64,000 nt of DNA from contig JAOEIQ010000005.1 of NCBI GenBank assembly GCA_026162565.1, positions 124,001 through 188,000 on the forward strand, read 5' to 3'. Under the pieces are notes generated by a model. It worked only from the letters and a program-made list of their open reading frames with translations, did no database searches and had not been told where the DNA came from. A program made the translations under genes and the position numbers. This document shows positions 37,511 through 46,257 of the stretch, piece by piece; the stretch's first letter is position 1, and the number at the start of each line of letters is the position of its first letter. This DNA comes from Flavobacteriaceae bacterium NBU2973 (GTDB lineage Bacteria; Bacteroidota; Bacteroidia; Flavobacteriales; Flavobacteriaceae).

Positions 37511-37603
37511 TTTTAAAAACAAAAACCTCCAACCTATAAAAGGGTTGAAGGTTCTGCTTGTACAGAACATTGATCTATTCTCGAACAAGATGATCAATTT
37601 TAT
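37511..37603 (-). ncRNA. Candidate small RNA unit 2
   Basis: On the minus strand, a 7-bp hairpin (ATTGATC 37569-37575 with GATCAAT 37592-37598) with a loop like that of unit 1 is followed by a linker containing GTAC, then a terminator hairpin (AACCTCCAACC with GGTTGAAGGTT, about 37525-37554) and a T-rich run. The stem sequence differs from unit 1 while the loop is kept, as in related structured RNAs. The hairpin may also serve simply as terminator of the T9SS gene that ends at 37647. Confidence 0.4.
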
Positions 37604-37646
37604 TTAAGGAATCTTTGAATGTAAAGTTTTTGAAACAGAATCAAAA

Positions 37647-39155
37647 CTATAATTTAATCAGCTTCTTTGTCACGTTATTTTTATCCGTAGTTGTAAATTC
37701 TATCAAGTATACACCACTTTTTAATTCTCCCAAATCAAGAGTTTTACTAAAGCTCTTGCTTAATACCTTTTGACCACTCATGTTATATATAGTTACATCG
37801 GTAAAAATTGTTTTAGATGCAATGGTTAAAAATCGTGTTACTGGATTAGGATAAAAAGATAAATCAATGTCTAAATTGATATCATCTATTGATAAAGAGT
37901 TCAATTCAAAGGCCCTAACTTGACCAGCTCTAATTGCTGCGTCATCATTACCGATGGCGCCAACAGCTATTAAATTTCCATTACCCGATATACTTGTAGC
38001 TCTTCCAAAAAAGTCGTTAGAGGCGCTTCCCTCTATATTTTGGCCAATTTGAGACCAAACGCCACCAGAAAATTGAAATAATTTTACATGACCAGACTCC
38101 GTACCATTGGCATCATTTTCATCTGCGCCAATGATTAATTTGTTACCATCAGAACTTAAGCTCACAGAAGTGCCAAAGCGGTCTAAATCGTTATCGCCTA
38201 TAATGCTTGGACCAACTTGATCCCATACGTTAGAGACAGAATTATACTGGTATATTCTTACTCTTCCTCTGTTTTCATTCACAGCGGTTATTAGGGTTGC
38301 AGGTTCTCCAATGGCTAATGTATTACCTAATGCATCAAGACTAAGAGACTTACCAATTTCGGAGTCTTGGTTTGCACCCTCTATGACCTGTCCTAAAGAA
38401 TTCCATGTACCATTAGGATTTTCTCTAAATATCCTTACATAACCCGTATTACCAGCATTGCCACCTACGGATATAATCGAACTTGCAGCTATAATAGTAC
38501 CATTGTCATTAATACTAACGGAACCGCCACCAAACTGTTCATTATTAAGACCTAATATAAATGTTGCAGGACCAAGTAGGTTATCCCAAGTATTTGTGGA
38601 TGAATTGTATTCAAAAATAGTAATACCACCTCTGTTATTACTACCAGCATCTATGCCAGGTGCTCCTAACACGAGTCTATTTCCGTCACCAGAGAGTTGC
38701 ATAGTTCTGCCTAAAAAATCATCAGTATTAGAGCCAGATATGTTTTGCCCTATCTGCACCCACTCATCCAACATAATATCATACTGATAAACACGCACTT
38801 GTCCTACATTCCCTGTACCTCTTGAGGGAGCGCTTACAGCAAGAATATTACCAGAATCACTAATGCTAACAACTTCTCCAAAATTGTCACCCCCTTGAAT
38901 ACCTGTAATGCCTTGCCCTTTTTGAGTCCATATATTATTTACAAGTTCATAGACTCTTGCGAGACCGTTATCTGTTAACCCAGGAGAATCGTGGCCTTGG
39001 TAACCTACCGCCATCATTGTTCCGTCATCGTTGAGACTTACTGAGGAGCCTCCAAAAGTGTCAGCGGAATCGCCGTTAATATTTTGACCTACCTGTGTTT
39101 GGGCATGTATTAAAACCGAGAAAATCATTAAGCATAAAAGTAATTTTGTTTTCAT
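37647..39155 (-). CDS. T9SS-exported FG-GAP-like beta-propeller protein
   Basis: A 502-residue secreted protein from the ATG at 39155 (signal peptide MKTKLLLCLMIFSVLIHAQ); a start ten codons earlier would spoil the signal. The body is seven or so repeats of about 50-60 residues of the form G(D/S)xxxDxFGxSVSLSxDGNxLxIGA, ending IGQNIxGS, an integrin-like propeller. A type A sorting domain of the type IX secretion system occupies the last 75 residues (LSFYPNPVTRF to VTKKLIKL). It is divergent from the TPR histidine kinase gene, with 188 bases between starts. Role is probably adhesion or binding at the cell surface; no enzyme motif is seen. Confidence 0.82.
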   Translation of the reverse strand: MKTKLLLCLMIFSVLIHAQTQVGQNINGDSADTFGGSSVSLNDDGTMMAVGYQGHDSPGLTDNGLARVYELVNNIWTQKGQGITGIQGGDNFGEVVSISDSGNILAVSAPSRGTGNVGQVRVYQYDIMLDEWVQIGQNISGSNTDDFLGRTMQLSGDGNRLVLGAPGIDAGSNNRGGITIFEYNSSTNTWDNLLGPATFILGLNNEQFGGGSVSINDNGTIIAASSIISVGGNAGNTGYVRIFRENPNGTWNSLGQVIEGANQDSEIGKSLSLDALGNTLAIGEPATLITAVNENRGRVRIYQYNSVSNVWDQVGPSIIGDNDLDRFGTSVSLSSDGNKLIIGADENDANGTESGHVKLFQFSGGVWSQIGQNIEGSASNDFFGRATSISGNGNLIAVGAIGNDDAAIRAGQVRAFELNSLSIDDINLDIDLSFYPNPVTRFLTIASKTIFTDVTIYNMSGQKVLSKSFSKTLDLGELKSGVYLIEFTTTDKNNVTKKLIKL

Positions 39156-39309
39156 AATTAGGTTAAATTTTAAATTAAGCCACAAAATTCAAACGAATTA
39201 CTCATTATTCTAGTTCATGTCTTCTGAAATGCATTTTTGAGTTTCTAAAGCGGTTTTAGTTTGATAATAGAGCTTCAGCAATTGTAAATGAAAATTCAGA
39301 AGTTGAACT

Positions 39310-39339
39310 ATTGATTAAAAATTCATTGTGCTATTTTTG
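39310..39339 (+). promoter_or_regulatory. Promoter giving a leaderless histidine kinase mRNA
   Basis: ATTG at 39310-39313 and TATTTTTG at 39332-39339 are 18 bases apart, a good -33/-7 pair. The start ATG is at 39344, only 4 bases after the -7 element. Transcription would begin at or next to the ATG. Confidence 0.6.
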
Positions 39340-39343
39340 AAAT

Positions 39344-41218
39344 ATGAATAAAACTTTAGCAGCAACAACTCTTTTAACTTTATTTGGAATTGTAATAGGT
39401 TCATCCCAAATTGTGGATTTAGATAGTTTGCTTTTGGAAATCAACAATCCCAAGCTAGAGCAAACAAAAAAGGTAGACCTGTTAAATCTACTCTCAGCAC
39501 AATATACAGCTAAGAACATATCAAAGAATGATAGCATTCTTAAAGAAGCCATAGATTTGAGCAAATCCATTAACTATAATGAAGGTCTAATTGATGCTCT
39601 TAACAATTATGGAAGCTTTTATTACCAAACAGGAAATTATAGTCAAGCTCTTAAATATTCATTGCGCTCTAAAGATATTCAGGACAGTTTAGGTACTAAT
39701 CATGGGCAAATAAGAACTATTAATAACTTAGGACGTATCTACGATTTACTTAACGAACCTGAGAAAGCCATTGAAAATTATAATCTTAGCTTGAAGTTAT
39801 TGAAATCGGAAGATCCTAATCATCCTCAATTACCTGCAACGTATTTTTATTTAGGGAGTGCCCACGAACAATTAGAACATTATGAAAAGGCAGAATTTAA
39901 TTATAAACAAGCTGGTAGTATTGCAAAAAGAGAGGGTTATATTGTAGGAATTGCAATAGCAGAAGGATCTCTTGGTCGTGTTTATACCAACTCCAAACGT
40001 TTTGATGAAGCTATAAATTCATTAAACACAGCCTTAGACTACTTTAAAAGTTCTAATCAAAAAACCAACGAGGCACATACTTATTTAAACTTGGCGGAAG
40101 CCTATGCAGGTTTAAAAGATTATAAAACTGCTATTAACTATAATGAAAAGGCTTTAAAGATTTACCGAGAACAGGGTACTAACTTTCGACAAATGCGTTA
40201 TGTACTTTCTAATCAGAGTGAATATTACAACCAGATAAAAGATTATAAAAAGTCTTCTGAATATTTGAAGGAGTATTATAAAATTAAAGATAGTGTTTTT
40301 TCTGAAGAACAAATGAAAACAGTAGAGGATTTGAAAACGAAATACGAAACTGAAAAGGCAATTTCCCAAAAAGAAATAGCACAGCAAGAAACAAATTTAG
40401 CCAAAGCAGAAGTTCAGAAAAGCCGAGCCTATTTTATTGGAAGCTTATTGGTTTTGGCACTTTCATTACTTACGTTTATCACCTATTCAAAACAACAAAA
40501 AACAAAAAAGAAAAATGAAATTATTGCCAGAGAATTAAGGGAAACTCAAAAACGTTTGGCACTAGAAAAACAATATAGGGCATCTGAACTTAAAGCCTTA
40601 AAATCTCAAATGAATCCACACTTTGTGTTTAACGCATTAAATTCAATTCAAGAATACATATTAATCAATGAGCGTAATTTAGCTAGTGATTATTTAGGTA
40701 AATTTTCTGATTTAGTAAGACGTTATCTTAAATTTAGTGATAAGGAAGCTATAACGCTTAGCGAAGAAGTAGAAAGCCTTAAACTCTATCTTGAATTGGA
40801 ACAACTCCGTTTTGAGGATGATTTGGTTTCAGAGATTAACATTGACACCAAACTAGAAAAAAATCATATTAGAATTCCTTCAATGCTTGTACAACCTTAT
40901 GTCGAAAATGCCATAAAACATGGACTTTTGCACAAAAAGAAAGACTGTAAACTGATTATCGACTTTAAGTACCTAAATGATAATTACATCAAATGTATCA
41001 TTGAGGATAATGGTGTGGGAAGAGAAAAATCAAATGAAATCAATCATAAACAAATGCGTTTTCACAAATCCTTTGCTACAGAAGCTACAGCAAGTCGCTT
41101 AGAGTTGCTTAACTATAAATCAGAATCTAAAATTGCAGTTGAAATCGAAGATTTATATAATGAAGATATTGCCAGTGGCACGAGAGTTATCATTAATATT
41201 CCAATTCAAAAAACATGA
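39344..41218 (+). CDS. TPR sensor histidine kinase of the LytS type
   Basis: A 624-residue sensor. It has a signal peptide (about 1-21), a periplasmic array of about six tetratricopeptide repeats (about 75-320, for example DALNNYGSFYYQTGNYSQAL), a coiled segment, one membrane helix (about 363-382) and a His_kinase domain (PF06580) with the phospho-acceptor motif SQMNPHFVFNALNSIQEYI, His426. The ATPase domain has VQPYVENAIKHGL (N box) and IEDNGVGRE (G box). Its stop overlaps the start of the response regulator gene by 4 bases, so the pair is translationally coupled. The stimulus is unknown. Confidence 0.92.
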   Translation: MNKTLAATTLLTLFGIVIGSSQIVDLDSLLLEINNPKLEQTKKVDLLNLLSAQYTAKNISKNDSILKEAIDLSKSINYNEGLIDALNNYGSFYYQTGNYSQALKYSLRSKDIQDSLGTNHGQIRTINNLGRIYDLLNEPEKAIENYNLSLKLLKSEDPNHPQLPATYFYLGSAHEQLEHYEKAEFNYKQAGSIAKREGYIVGIAIAEGSLGRVYTNSKRFDEAINSLNTALDYFKSSNQKTNEAHTYLNLAEAYAGLKDYKTAINYNEKALKIYREQGTNFRQMRYVLSNQSEYYNQIKDYKKSSEYLKEYYKIKDSVFSEEQMKTVEDLKTKYETEKAISQKEIAQQETNLAKAEVQKSRAYFIGSLLVLALSLLTFITYSKQQKTKKKNEIIARELRETQKRLALEKQYRASELKALKSQMNPHFVFNALNSIQEYILINERNLASDYLGKFSDLVRRYLKFSDKEAITLSEEVESLKLYLELEQLRFEDDLVSEINIDTKLEKNHIRIPSMLVQPYVENAIKHGLLHKKKDCKLIIDFKYLNDNYIKCIIEDNGVGREKSNEINHKQMRFHKSFATEATASRLELLNYKSESKIAVEIEDLYNEDIASGTRVIINIPIQKT

Positions 41219-41970
41219 CAGCATTAATTATAGATGATGAAAAAAAAGCGCGTAATGTGCTGCAAATTTTAATTGAAGAAAATTGTCCTAAAATTGATAA
41301 AATAATTGAAGCTGAAAATTTACTGGATGGTGTTAATTTAATTAAATCTGAAACTCCAAATATTGTCTTCCTTGATATTGAAATGCCCGAATATTCTGGT
41401 CTGGAAATATTAGATTTTATAGAGAAAGAAGTTTTTAACTTTGAAATTATTTTTACTACAGCATATAGCGAATATGCTATACAGGCGTTTCAATTATCTG
41501 CGATTGATTATTTGTTGAAACCAATAAAAACAGATCAATTAAAACAAGCAGTTGATAAAGCTTTAAAATTTATAGGAAAATCTCAAACCAATTTGAAGCT
41601 TGAAGAATTAAAGAGCGTATTTATAAATAATAACTTTGATAAAATAGCATTACCTGTTTCTGAAGGCATTACTTTTTTAGAATTCGACGAAATTATTATG
41701 CTGAAAGCAGATGGAATGTATACCAAAATATCCACTCGGTCCGAAGGTGAGTTGTTAATCAGCAAACCTCTAAAACATTTCGTAGGCTTACTTCAAAATC
41801 GACCTCAGTTTTACAAACCTCATCGGTCTTTTCTTATTAACCTTAAGTATATCAAATCATATATAAAAAGGGATGGTGGTTATATTTTAATGGATAATGA
41901 TGAAAGCGTATCAATATCTAAAGAAAAGCGAGAAGAGTTTCTTGGGATTGTAAGTCAGTTACCGAACTGA
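41215..41970 (+). CDS. LytTR-family response regulator
   Basis: A 251-residue response regulator, partner of the TPR kinase whose gene it overlaps. The receiver domain has acidic residues DDEKKAR at 7-13, phospho-acceptor Asp54 in VFLDIEMPEYSG, and the conserved Thr/Lys (TTAYSEYA and YLLKPI). The LytTR DNA-binding domain spans about 150-248 (KADGMYTKI, then FYKPHRSFLINLKYI). Such pairs in Flavobacteriaceae often regulate nearby genes; the divergent T9SS propeller gene is a natural candidate target, though this is only positional evidence. Confidence 0.93.
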   Translation: MTALIIDDEKKARNVLQILIEENCPKIDKIIEAENLLDGVNLIKSETPNIVFLDIEMPEYSGLEILDFIEKEVFNFEIIFTTAYSEYAIQAFQLSAIDYLLKPIKTDQLKQAVDKALKFIGKSQTNLKLEELKSVFINNNFDKIALPVSEGITFLEFDEIIMLKADGMYTKISTRSEGELLISKPLKHFVGLLQNRPQFYKPHRSFLINLKYIKSYIKRDGGYILMDNDESVSISKEKREEFLGIVSQLPN

Positions 41971-42090
41971 TTAATTTAATAACTAAAACAAATAAAATTT
42001 ATAGTTCTTTTTGTCAGAAACGAGGATTATCTAGAAGCCTGTTAGGGATCTTTTTTTTGAGATATCATCACATAAAGCTGATGTTGTACC

Positions 42091-42130
42091 TAAAAAAAGC
42101 CTCATCTTTAGTAAGATAAGGCTTTAGTAC
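42091..42130. repeat. 40-bp perfect direct repeat, right copy (tRNA-Leu terminator)
   Basis: Identical to 37412-37451. On the minus strand it begins with the last three bases of tRNA-Leu and forms the terminator hairpin of the tRNA operon with a T run. The stretch 41971-42090 before it holds no gene that I can support. Confidence 0.95.
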
Positions 42131-42212
42131 TGAAGACGGGACTTGAACCCGTACGTCCTAAACGGACATTGGATTTTAAGTCCAACGTGTCTACCAATTC
42201 CACCACTTCAGC
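42128..42212 (-). tRNA. tRNA-Leu (UAA)
   Basis: An 85-base tRNA with an acceptor stem starting GCTGAAG and ending CTTCAGT (G-T at the first pair), anticodon stem TTGGA/TCCAA with loop CTTAAAA giving anticodon TAA, a long class II variable arm, and T-arm GGGTTCAAGTCCC. CCA is not encoded. It is co-transcribed after tRNA-Gly, 24 bases apart, and followed by a terminator. Confidence 0.96.
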
Positions 42213-42236
42213 ATGGTATATTTTAAAAAGCTTCAG

Positions 42237-42308
42237 AGCGAAAGACGGGATTTGAACCCGCGACCCTCACCTTGGCAAGGTGATGCTCTACCCCTGAGCT
42301 ACTTTCGC
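42237..42308 (-). tRNA. tRNA-Gly (GCC)
   Basis: A 72-base tRNA with acceptor stem GCGAAAG/CTTTCGC, anticodon stem TCACC/GGTGA around loop TTGCCAA (anticodon GCC), and T-arm GGGTTCAAATCCC. CCA is not encoded. It is the first gene of a two-tRNA minus-strand unit. Confidence 0.97.
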
Positions 42309-42405
42309 AGTCGTATAAATGATCGTACAATCTCACGATTGCGGATGCAAATTTAAAATATTTCTAATAAATGCAAAGGCTTTTTTAAAATAAATATAAT
42401 TTATT

Positions 42406-45039
42406 TTATGCCTGTTTCTTCTTTACCAACATACGTTTAATTTCATTAAGCTTCATCAATGCTTCTACAGGTGTTAACGTATTGATGTCTATATGTAATA
42501 TCTCATCTTTAATCTCTTCTAACAAAGGATCATCCAAATTAAAAAAGCTTAACTGCATGTCATCTTGTAAGGACTTTACCTTATCAGTAAGCTCTTCACT
42601 AGAGTGAGATTTTTCTAATTTCTTTAAAATTTTATTGGCGCGTCTAATTACCTGTTGAGGCATTCCAGCCATTTTAGCAACGTGAATACCAAAACTATGT
42701 TCACTTCCACCTTCAACTAGTTTGCGCAAAAACAAAACAGTATCTTTTAATTCTTTTACAGCAACATTATAATTTTTTATGCGCCCAAATGTTTCGGTCA
42801 TTTCATTAAGCTCATGGTAATGTGTCGCAAATAATGTTTTTGGTTTTGCAGGATGCTCGTGTAAATACTCACTAATAGACCAAGCAATTGAGATACCATC
42901 ATATGTACTGGTTCCTCTACCAATTTCATCAAGTAACACCAAACTTCTATCTGAAATATTATTTAATATCGATGCGGTTTCATTCATCTCTACCATAAAT
43001 GTAGATTCTCCCATAGAGATATTATCACTCGCTCCTACTCTCGTAAATATTTTATCAACTAAACCTAATCGTGCTGTTTTAGCAGGCACAAAACTTCCTA
43101 TTTGCGCTAATAAAACTACTAAAGCTGTTTGACGTAATATGGCTGATTTACCAGACATATTTGGCCCAGTAATCATGATTATTTGTTGTGTATCGCGATC
43201 TAAAAATACATCGTTAGCAATATAACTTTCTCCTAATGGTAATTGCTTTTCAATCACAGGATGACGACCATCCTTTATTTCTAAATCGAAGGATTCATCA
43301 ATTGTTGGATAGATATATTGATTATCTTTTGCCAATTGCGAAAAACCACACAAACAATCTAATTTACCAACTAAATAAGCGTTTTGTTGAACAGGCTTGA
43401 TATAATTATTCAACCATAATACAAGTTCAGAAAACAGTTGCTGCTCAATCGCTAAAATACGCTCTTCAGCTCCTAAAATTTTAGCTTCATATTCTTTTAA
43501 CTCTTCAGTTATATAACGCTCAGCATTAACTAAAGTTTGTTTTCTAATCCATTCTTCAGGAACTTTATCTCGATGTGTGTTACGCACTTCAATATAATAC
43601 CCAAATACATTATTAGAGGCTATTTTAAGCGATGTAATTCCAGTACGTTCACTTTCTCGCTCTAACATGTTATCAAGATAGTCCTTTCCTGATTTTGATA
43701 AATTACGAAGCTCATCTAATTCTGATGAAAATCCTTCAGCAATGGTATTGCCTTTTAAGATATTTACAGGAGCATCTTCATTTAAAGTTGCTTTTATCTT
43801 TTCACGAAGCACATCGCAGCTTTGTAGATTATCGCCAATAATTCGTAAGGATTCATTATCGCAATTAGTAGCTAAACTTTTTATTGGCACAATAGCTTCT
43901 AACGAGTTTTTAAGTTGAATCACTTCGCGAGGACTCACTTTTGCAGTTGCTACTTTTGAGATTAAACGCTCAATATCTCCAATATGCTTTATATGATTTT
44001 GAATCTTTTGTAGCGTTGCATCATTTTTAGTGAAAAAATCTACTACTTCATGACGTTGCTTAATCTTATCGATATTTTTTAATGGCAATGCCAACCAACG
44101 TTTTAATAAACGTCCTCCCATTGGAGAAATCGTTTTATCAATTACGTTTATTAAGGTAACTGCATTGTTATTTGTAGAATGATATAATTCTAAATTTCTA
44201 ATGGTAAACTTATCCATCCAAACATAATCGTCTTCAGCAATTCTAGAAATAGAAGTTATATGCTGTAATTTATGATGTTGCGTTTCTCCTAAATAATGTA
44301 AGATTGCGCCTGAAGCAATAATCCCTTCGTATAAATCTTGAATCCCAAAACCCTTTAAGGTTTTTGTATCAAAATGCTTTATCAGAGTTTCATTGGCATA
44401 ATCAGTTTGATAAACCCAATCTTCTAAATAAAACGTGTGAAAATCATTACCAAACGTTTTACTAAATTCTTGACGTTTTTGTTTAGAAACTAATACTTCA
44501 CTAGGGCTAAAATTTTGAAGTAGCTTATCAATATATTCTGCATTACCTTGAGACGTTAAAAACTCTCCTGTAGAGACGTCTAAAAACGAAATCCCAATGC
44601 GCTGCCTGGTTATTGAGCTTGTCGAAATATCAAAATAAACAGAGCATAAAAAATTATTAGATTTAGAGTGCAGCACCTCATCGTTTAGTGCCACACCTGG
44701 AGTAACCAATTCTGTTACACCTCGCTTTACAATATTTTTAGTTTGTTTTGGATCTTCTAACTGATCGCAAATAGCAACACGCTCACCTGCTTTTACCAAT
44801 TTAGGTAAATAGGTATTTAAGGAATGATGTGGGAAACCTGCTAACTCGGTTTCGCTTTCACTTCCTGCACCTCGTTTGGTTAAAATAATATCTAATATTT
44901 TAGCCGTTTTTACAGCATCGCTTCCAAAGGTTTCATAAAAATCACCTACTCGAAACAATAATAAAGCATCAGGATATTTTGCCTTAATAGCATTGTACTG
45001 CTTCATTAATGGTGTTTCTTTTTTTGCTTTTTTAGCCAA
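42406..45039 (-). CDS. mutS: DNA mismatch repair protein MutS
   Basis: An 877-residue MutS, which recognises mismatches and recruits MutL. The mismatch-reading motif FYE is at 34-36, the Walker A motif GPNMSGKS and Walker B region [16 protein letters not shown] are in the C-terminal ATPase, and a helix-turn-helix dimerisation end is present. A short stretch at about 137-147 ([11 protein letters not shown]), just before [13 protein letters not shown], seems to be extra compared with what I recall of relatives; its DNA matches a dispersed intergenic repeat. The frame stays open, so the protein is probably functional. It stands alone on the minus strand, divergent from the methyltransferase gene. 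Confidence 0.96.
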   Translation of the reverse strand: MAKKAKKETPLMKQYNAIKAKYPDALLLFRVGDFYETFGSDAVKTAKILDIILTKRGAGSESETELAGFPHHSLNTYLPKLVKAGERVAICDQLEDPKQTKNIVKRGVTELVTPGVALNDEVLHSKSNNFLCSVYFDISTSSITRQRIGISFLDVSTGEFLTSQGNAEYIDKLLQNFSPSEVLVSKQKRQEFSKTFGNDFHTFYLEDWVYQTDYANETLIKHFDTKTLKGFGIQDLYEGIIASGAILHYLGETQHHKLQHITSISRIAEDDYVWMDKFTIRNLELYHSTNNNAVTLINVIDKTISPMGGRLLKRWLALPLKNIDKIKQRHEVVDFFTKNDATLQKIQNHIKHIGDIERLISKVATAKVSPREVIQLKNSLEAIVPIKSLATNCDNESLRIIGDNLQSCDVLREKIKATLNEDAPVNILKGNTIAEGFSSELDELRNLSKSGKDYLDNMLERESERTGITSLKIASNNVFGYYIEVRNTHRDKVPEEWIRKQTLVNAERYITEELKEYEAKILGAEERILAIEQQLFSELVLWLNNYIKPVQQNAYLVGKLDCLCGFSQLAKDNQYIYPTIDESFDLEIKDGRHPVIEKQLPLGESYIANDVFLDRDTQQIIMITGPNMSGKSAILRQTALVVLLAQIGSFVPAKTARLGLVDKIFTRVGASDNISMGESTFMVEMNETASILNNISDRSLVLLDEIGRGTSTYDGISIAWSISEYLHEHPAKPKTLFATHYHELNEMTETFGRIKNYNVAVKELKDTVLFLRKLVEGGSEHSFGIHVAKMAGMPQQVIRRANKILKKLEKSHSSEELTDKVKSLQDDMQLSFFNLDDPLLEEIKDEILHIDINTLTPVEALMKLNEIKRMLVKKKQA
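44611..44627 (-). repeat. Repeat-like segment inside mutS
   Basis: The minus strand reads TTTCGACAAGCTCAATA, which matches TTTCGACAAAGCTCAATA at 47598-47615 (intergenic) except for one A. It encodes the middle of the extra MutS stretch. Confidence 0.5.
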
Positions 45040-45139
45040 TGGAAAACTGTTTTTAAGTAAGTTTGCTAATGTAATTAAATATCCATGTTTTTAGAAGTAG
45101 AAACACTATAAGTTATCTACAATTATACACAGTTATTAA

Positions 45140-45682
45140 ATGCGAAAGTTAAAAAATAGCGAGCTTGACCGATTAGATGTTACGCAATTTAAACAAGCTA
45201 AAAAAACACCTATTATTATTGTACTAGATAATATTAGAAGCCTTAATAATATTGGCTCTGTATTTAGAACAAGTGATGCGTTTTTAATACAGAAAATCTA
45301 TCTCTGTGGTATTACTGCAATGCCTCCACATAACGATATTAGAAAAACCGCTTTAGGTAGCACAGAAACTGTGGATTGGGAATATACAGAAAACACTATG
45401 GATGTTATTGAAAAACTAAAAAGGGATAATGTACAAATTTGCTCTATTGAACAAGCAGAAAACGCTACAATGCTAAACGATTTTAAACCTGAAGCTAATA
45501 CAACTTATGCCTTGGTTTTTGGCAACGAAGTAAAAGGTGTACAACAAGACATTGTTAACGCTAGTGATGTGGTTATAGAAATACCACAATTTGGCACCAA
45601 ACACTCTTTAAATATTTCTGTGAGTTGTGGTGTCGTGGTTTGGGATGTGTTTAGTAAGTTAACTAGTAATCAACTAAATTAA
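45140..45682 (+). CDS. SpoU/TrmH-family RNA 2'-O-methyltransferase
   Basis: A 180-residue SPOUT methyltransferase using S-adenosylmethionine. The three conserved motifs are visible: motif 1 LDNIRSLNNIGSVFRTSDA at 30-48, motif 2 ALVFGNEVKGV at 128-138, and motif 3 IPQFGTKHSLNISVSCGVVV at 149-168. It lacks the N-terminal substrate-binding domain of RlmB, so the target (tRNA or rRNA) is uncertain. It is divergent from mutS, and the HNH gene follows 21 bases later. Cytosolic. Confidence 0.88.
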   Translation: MRKLKNSELDRLDVTQFKQAKKTPIIIVLDNIRSLNNIGSVFRTSDAFLIQKIYLCGITAMPPHNDIRKTALGSTETVDWEYTENTMDVIEKLKRDNVQICSIEQAENATMLNDFKPEANTTYALVFGNEVKGVQQDIVNASDVVIEIPQFGTKHSLNISVSCGVVVWDVFSKLTSNQLN

Positions 45683-45702
45683 AATTCATTAATCTTTAAT
45701 CT

Positions 45703-46257
45703 ATGGCAATTTATAACACATCCTCAGATTCTGCTAACACAGCAGTTAGAGCTCTTCTAACAAAGATTGGCGAGTATTATCTTGGAAGATCTTTTAATAC
45801 TGGTTCTGGAAAAGGAAAGAAAGACTGGATAGAAATTAGAGAAACCTATTTTGAGAGTAAATGTATTTATTGTGAAGAAAATAATTTAAAACTTCAAATT
45901 GAACATCTAATAATGTTTAATAGAAAAGAGTATGGATTACACCATCCTGGAAACATTGGACCAGTTTGCTCTGATTGCAACAAAAGAAGAAGGGATGAGA
46001 ATAAAAAATTTCTAAATTGGGAAAATCATTTAAAACAAATATGTCTAGAACGAAATGAATTAGATTCATTTGAACGTAGAAAAGCGAAAATATTATTTCA
46101 CATAAATGAAAGTGAGTATAAATATCCCAATCTTTCAGAAACTGAGAAACATTCAATTCGAGTTATTGCAAATTCTTTGTACGAAAACATAAAAATGGAA
46201 AGTGAAAAATCATTAGCACTATATAAGGAACTTGATGAAGCATTTGTAAAAAACTAA
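45703..46257 (+). CDS. HNH endonuclease domain protein
   Basis: A 184-residue protein with an HNH nuclease module: zinc cysteines CIYC at 54-57 and CSDC at 89-92, with IEHL (His68) and HHPGNIGPVC between. The N-terminus (1-45) is Ser/Gly-rich and the C-terminus is charged and helical. There is no DNA-recognition or methylase partner nearby. It lies 21 bases after the methyltransferase gene and overlaps the end of folK-dNK by 4 bases tail to tail. It could be an orphan restriction or homing-type nuclease, or serve RNA; the sequence does not decide. Its neighbours are all housekeeping genes, so it may be an accessory insertion. Confidence 0.75.
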   Translation: MAIYNTSSDSANTAVRALLTKIGEYYLGRSFNTGSGKGKKDWIEIRETYFESKCIYCEENNLKLQIEHLIMFNRKEYGLHHPGNIGPVCSDCNKRRRDENKKFLNWENHLKQICLERNELDSFERRKAKILFHINESEYKYPNLSETEKHSIRVIANSLYENIKMESEKSLALYKELDEAFVKN

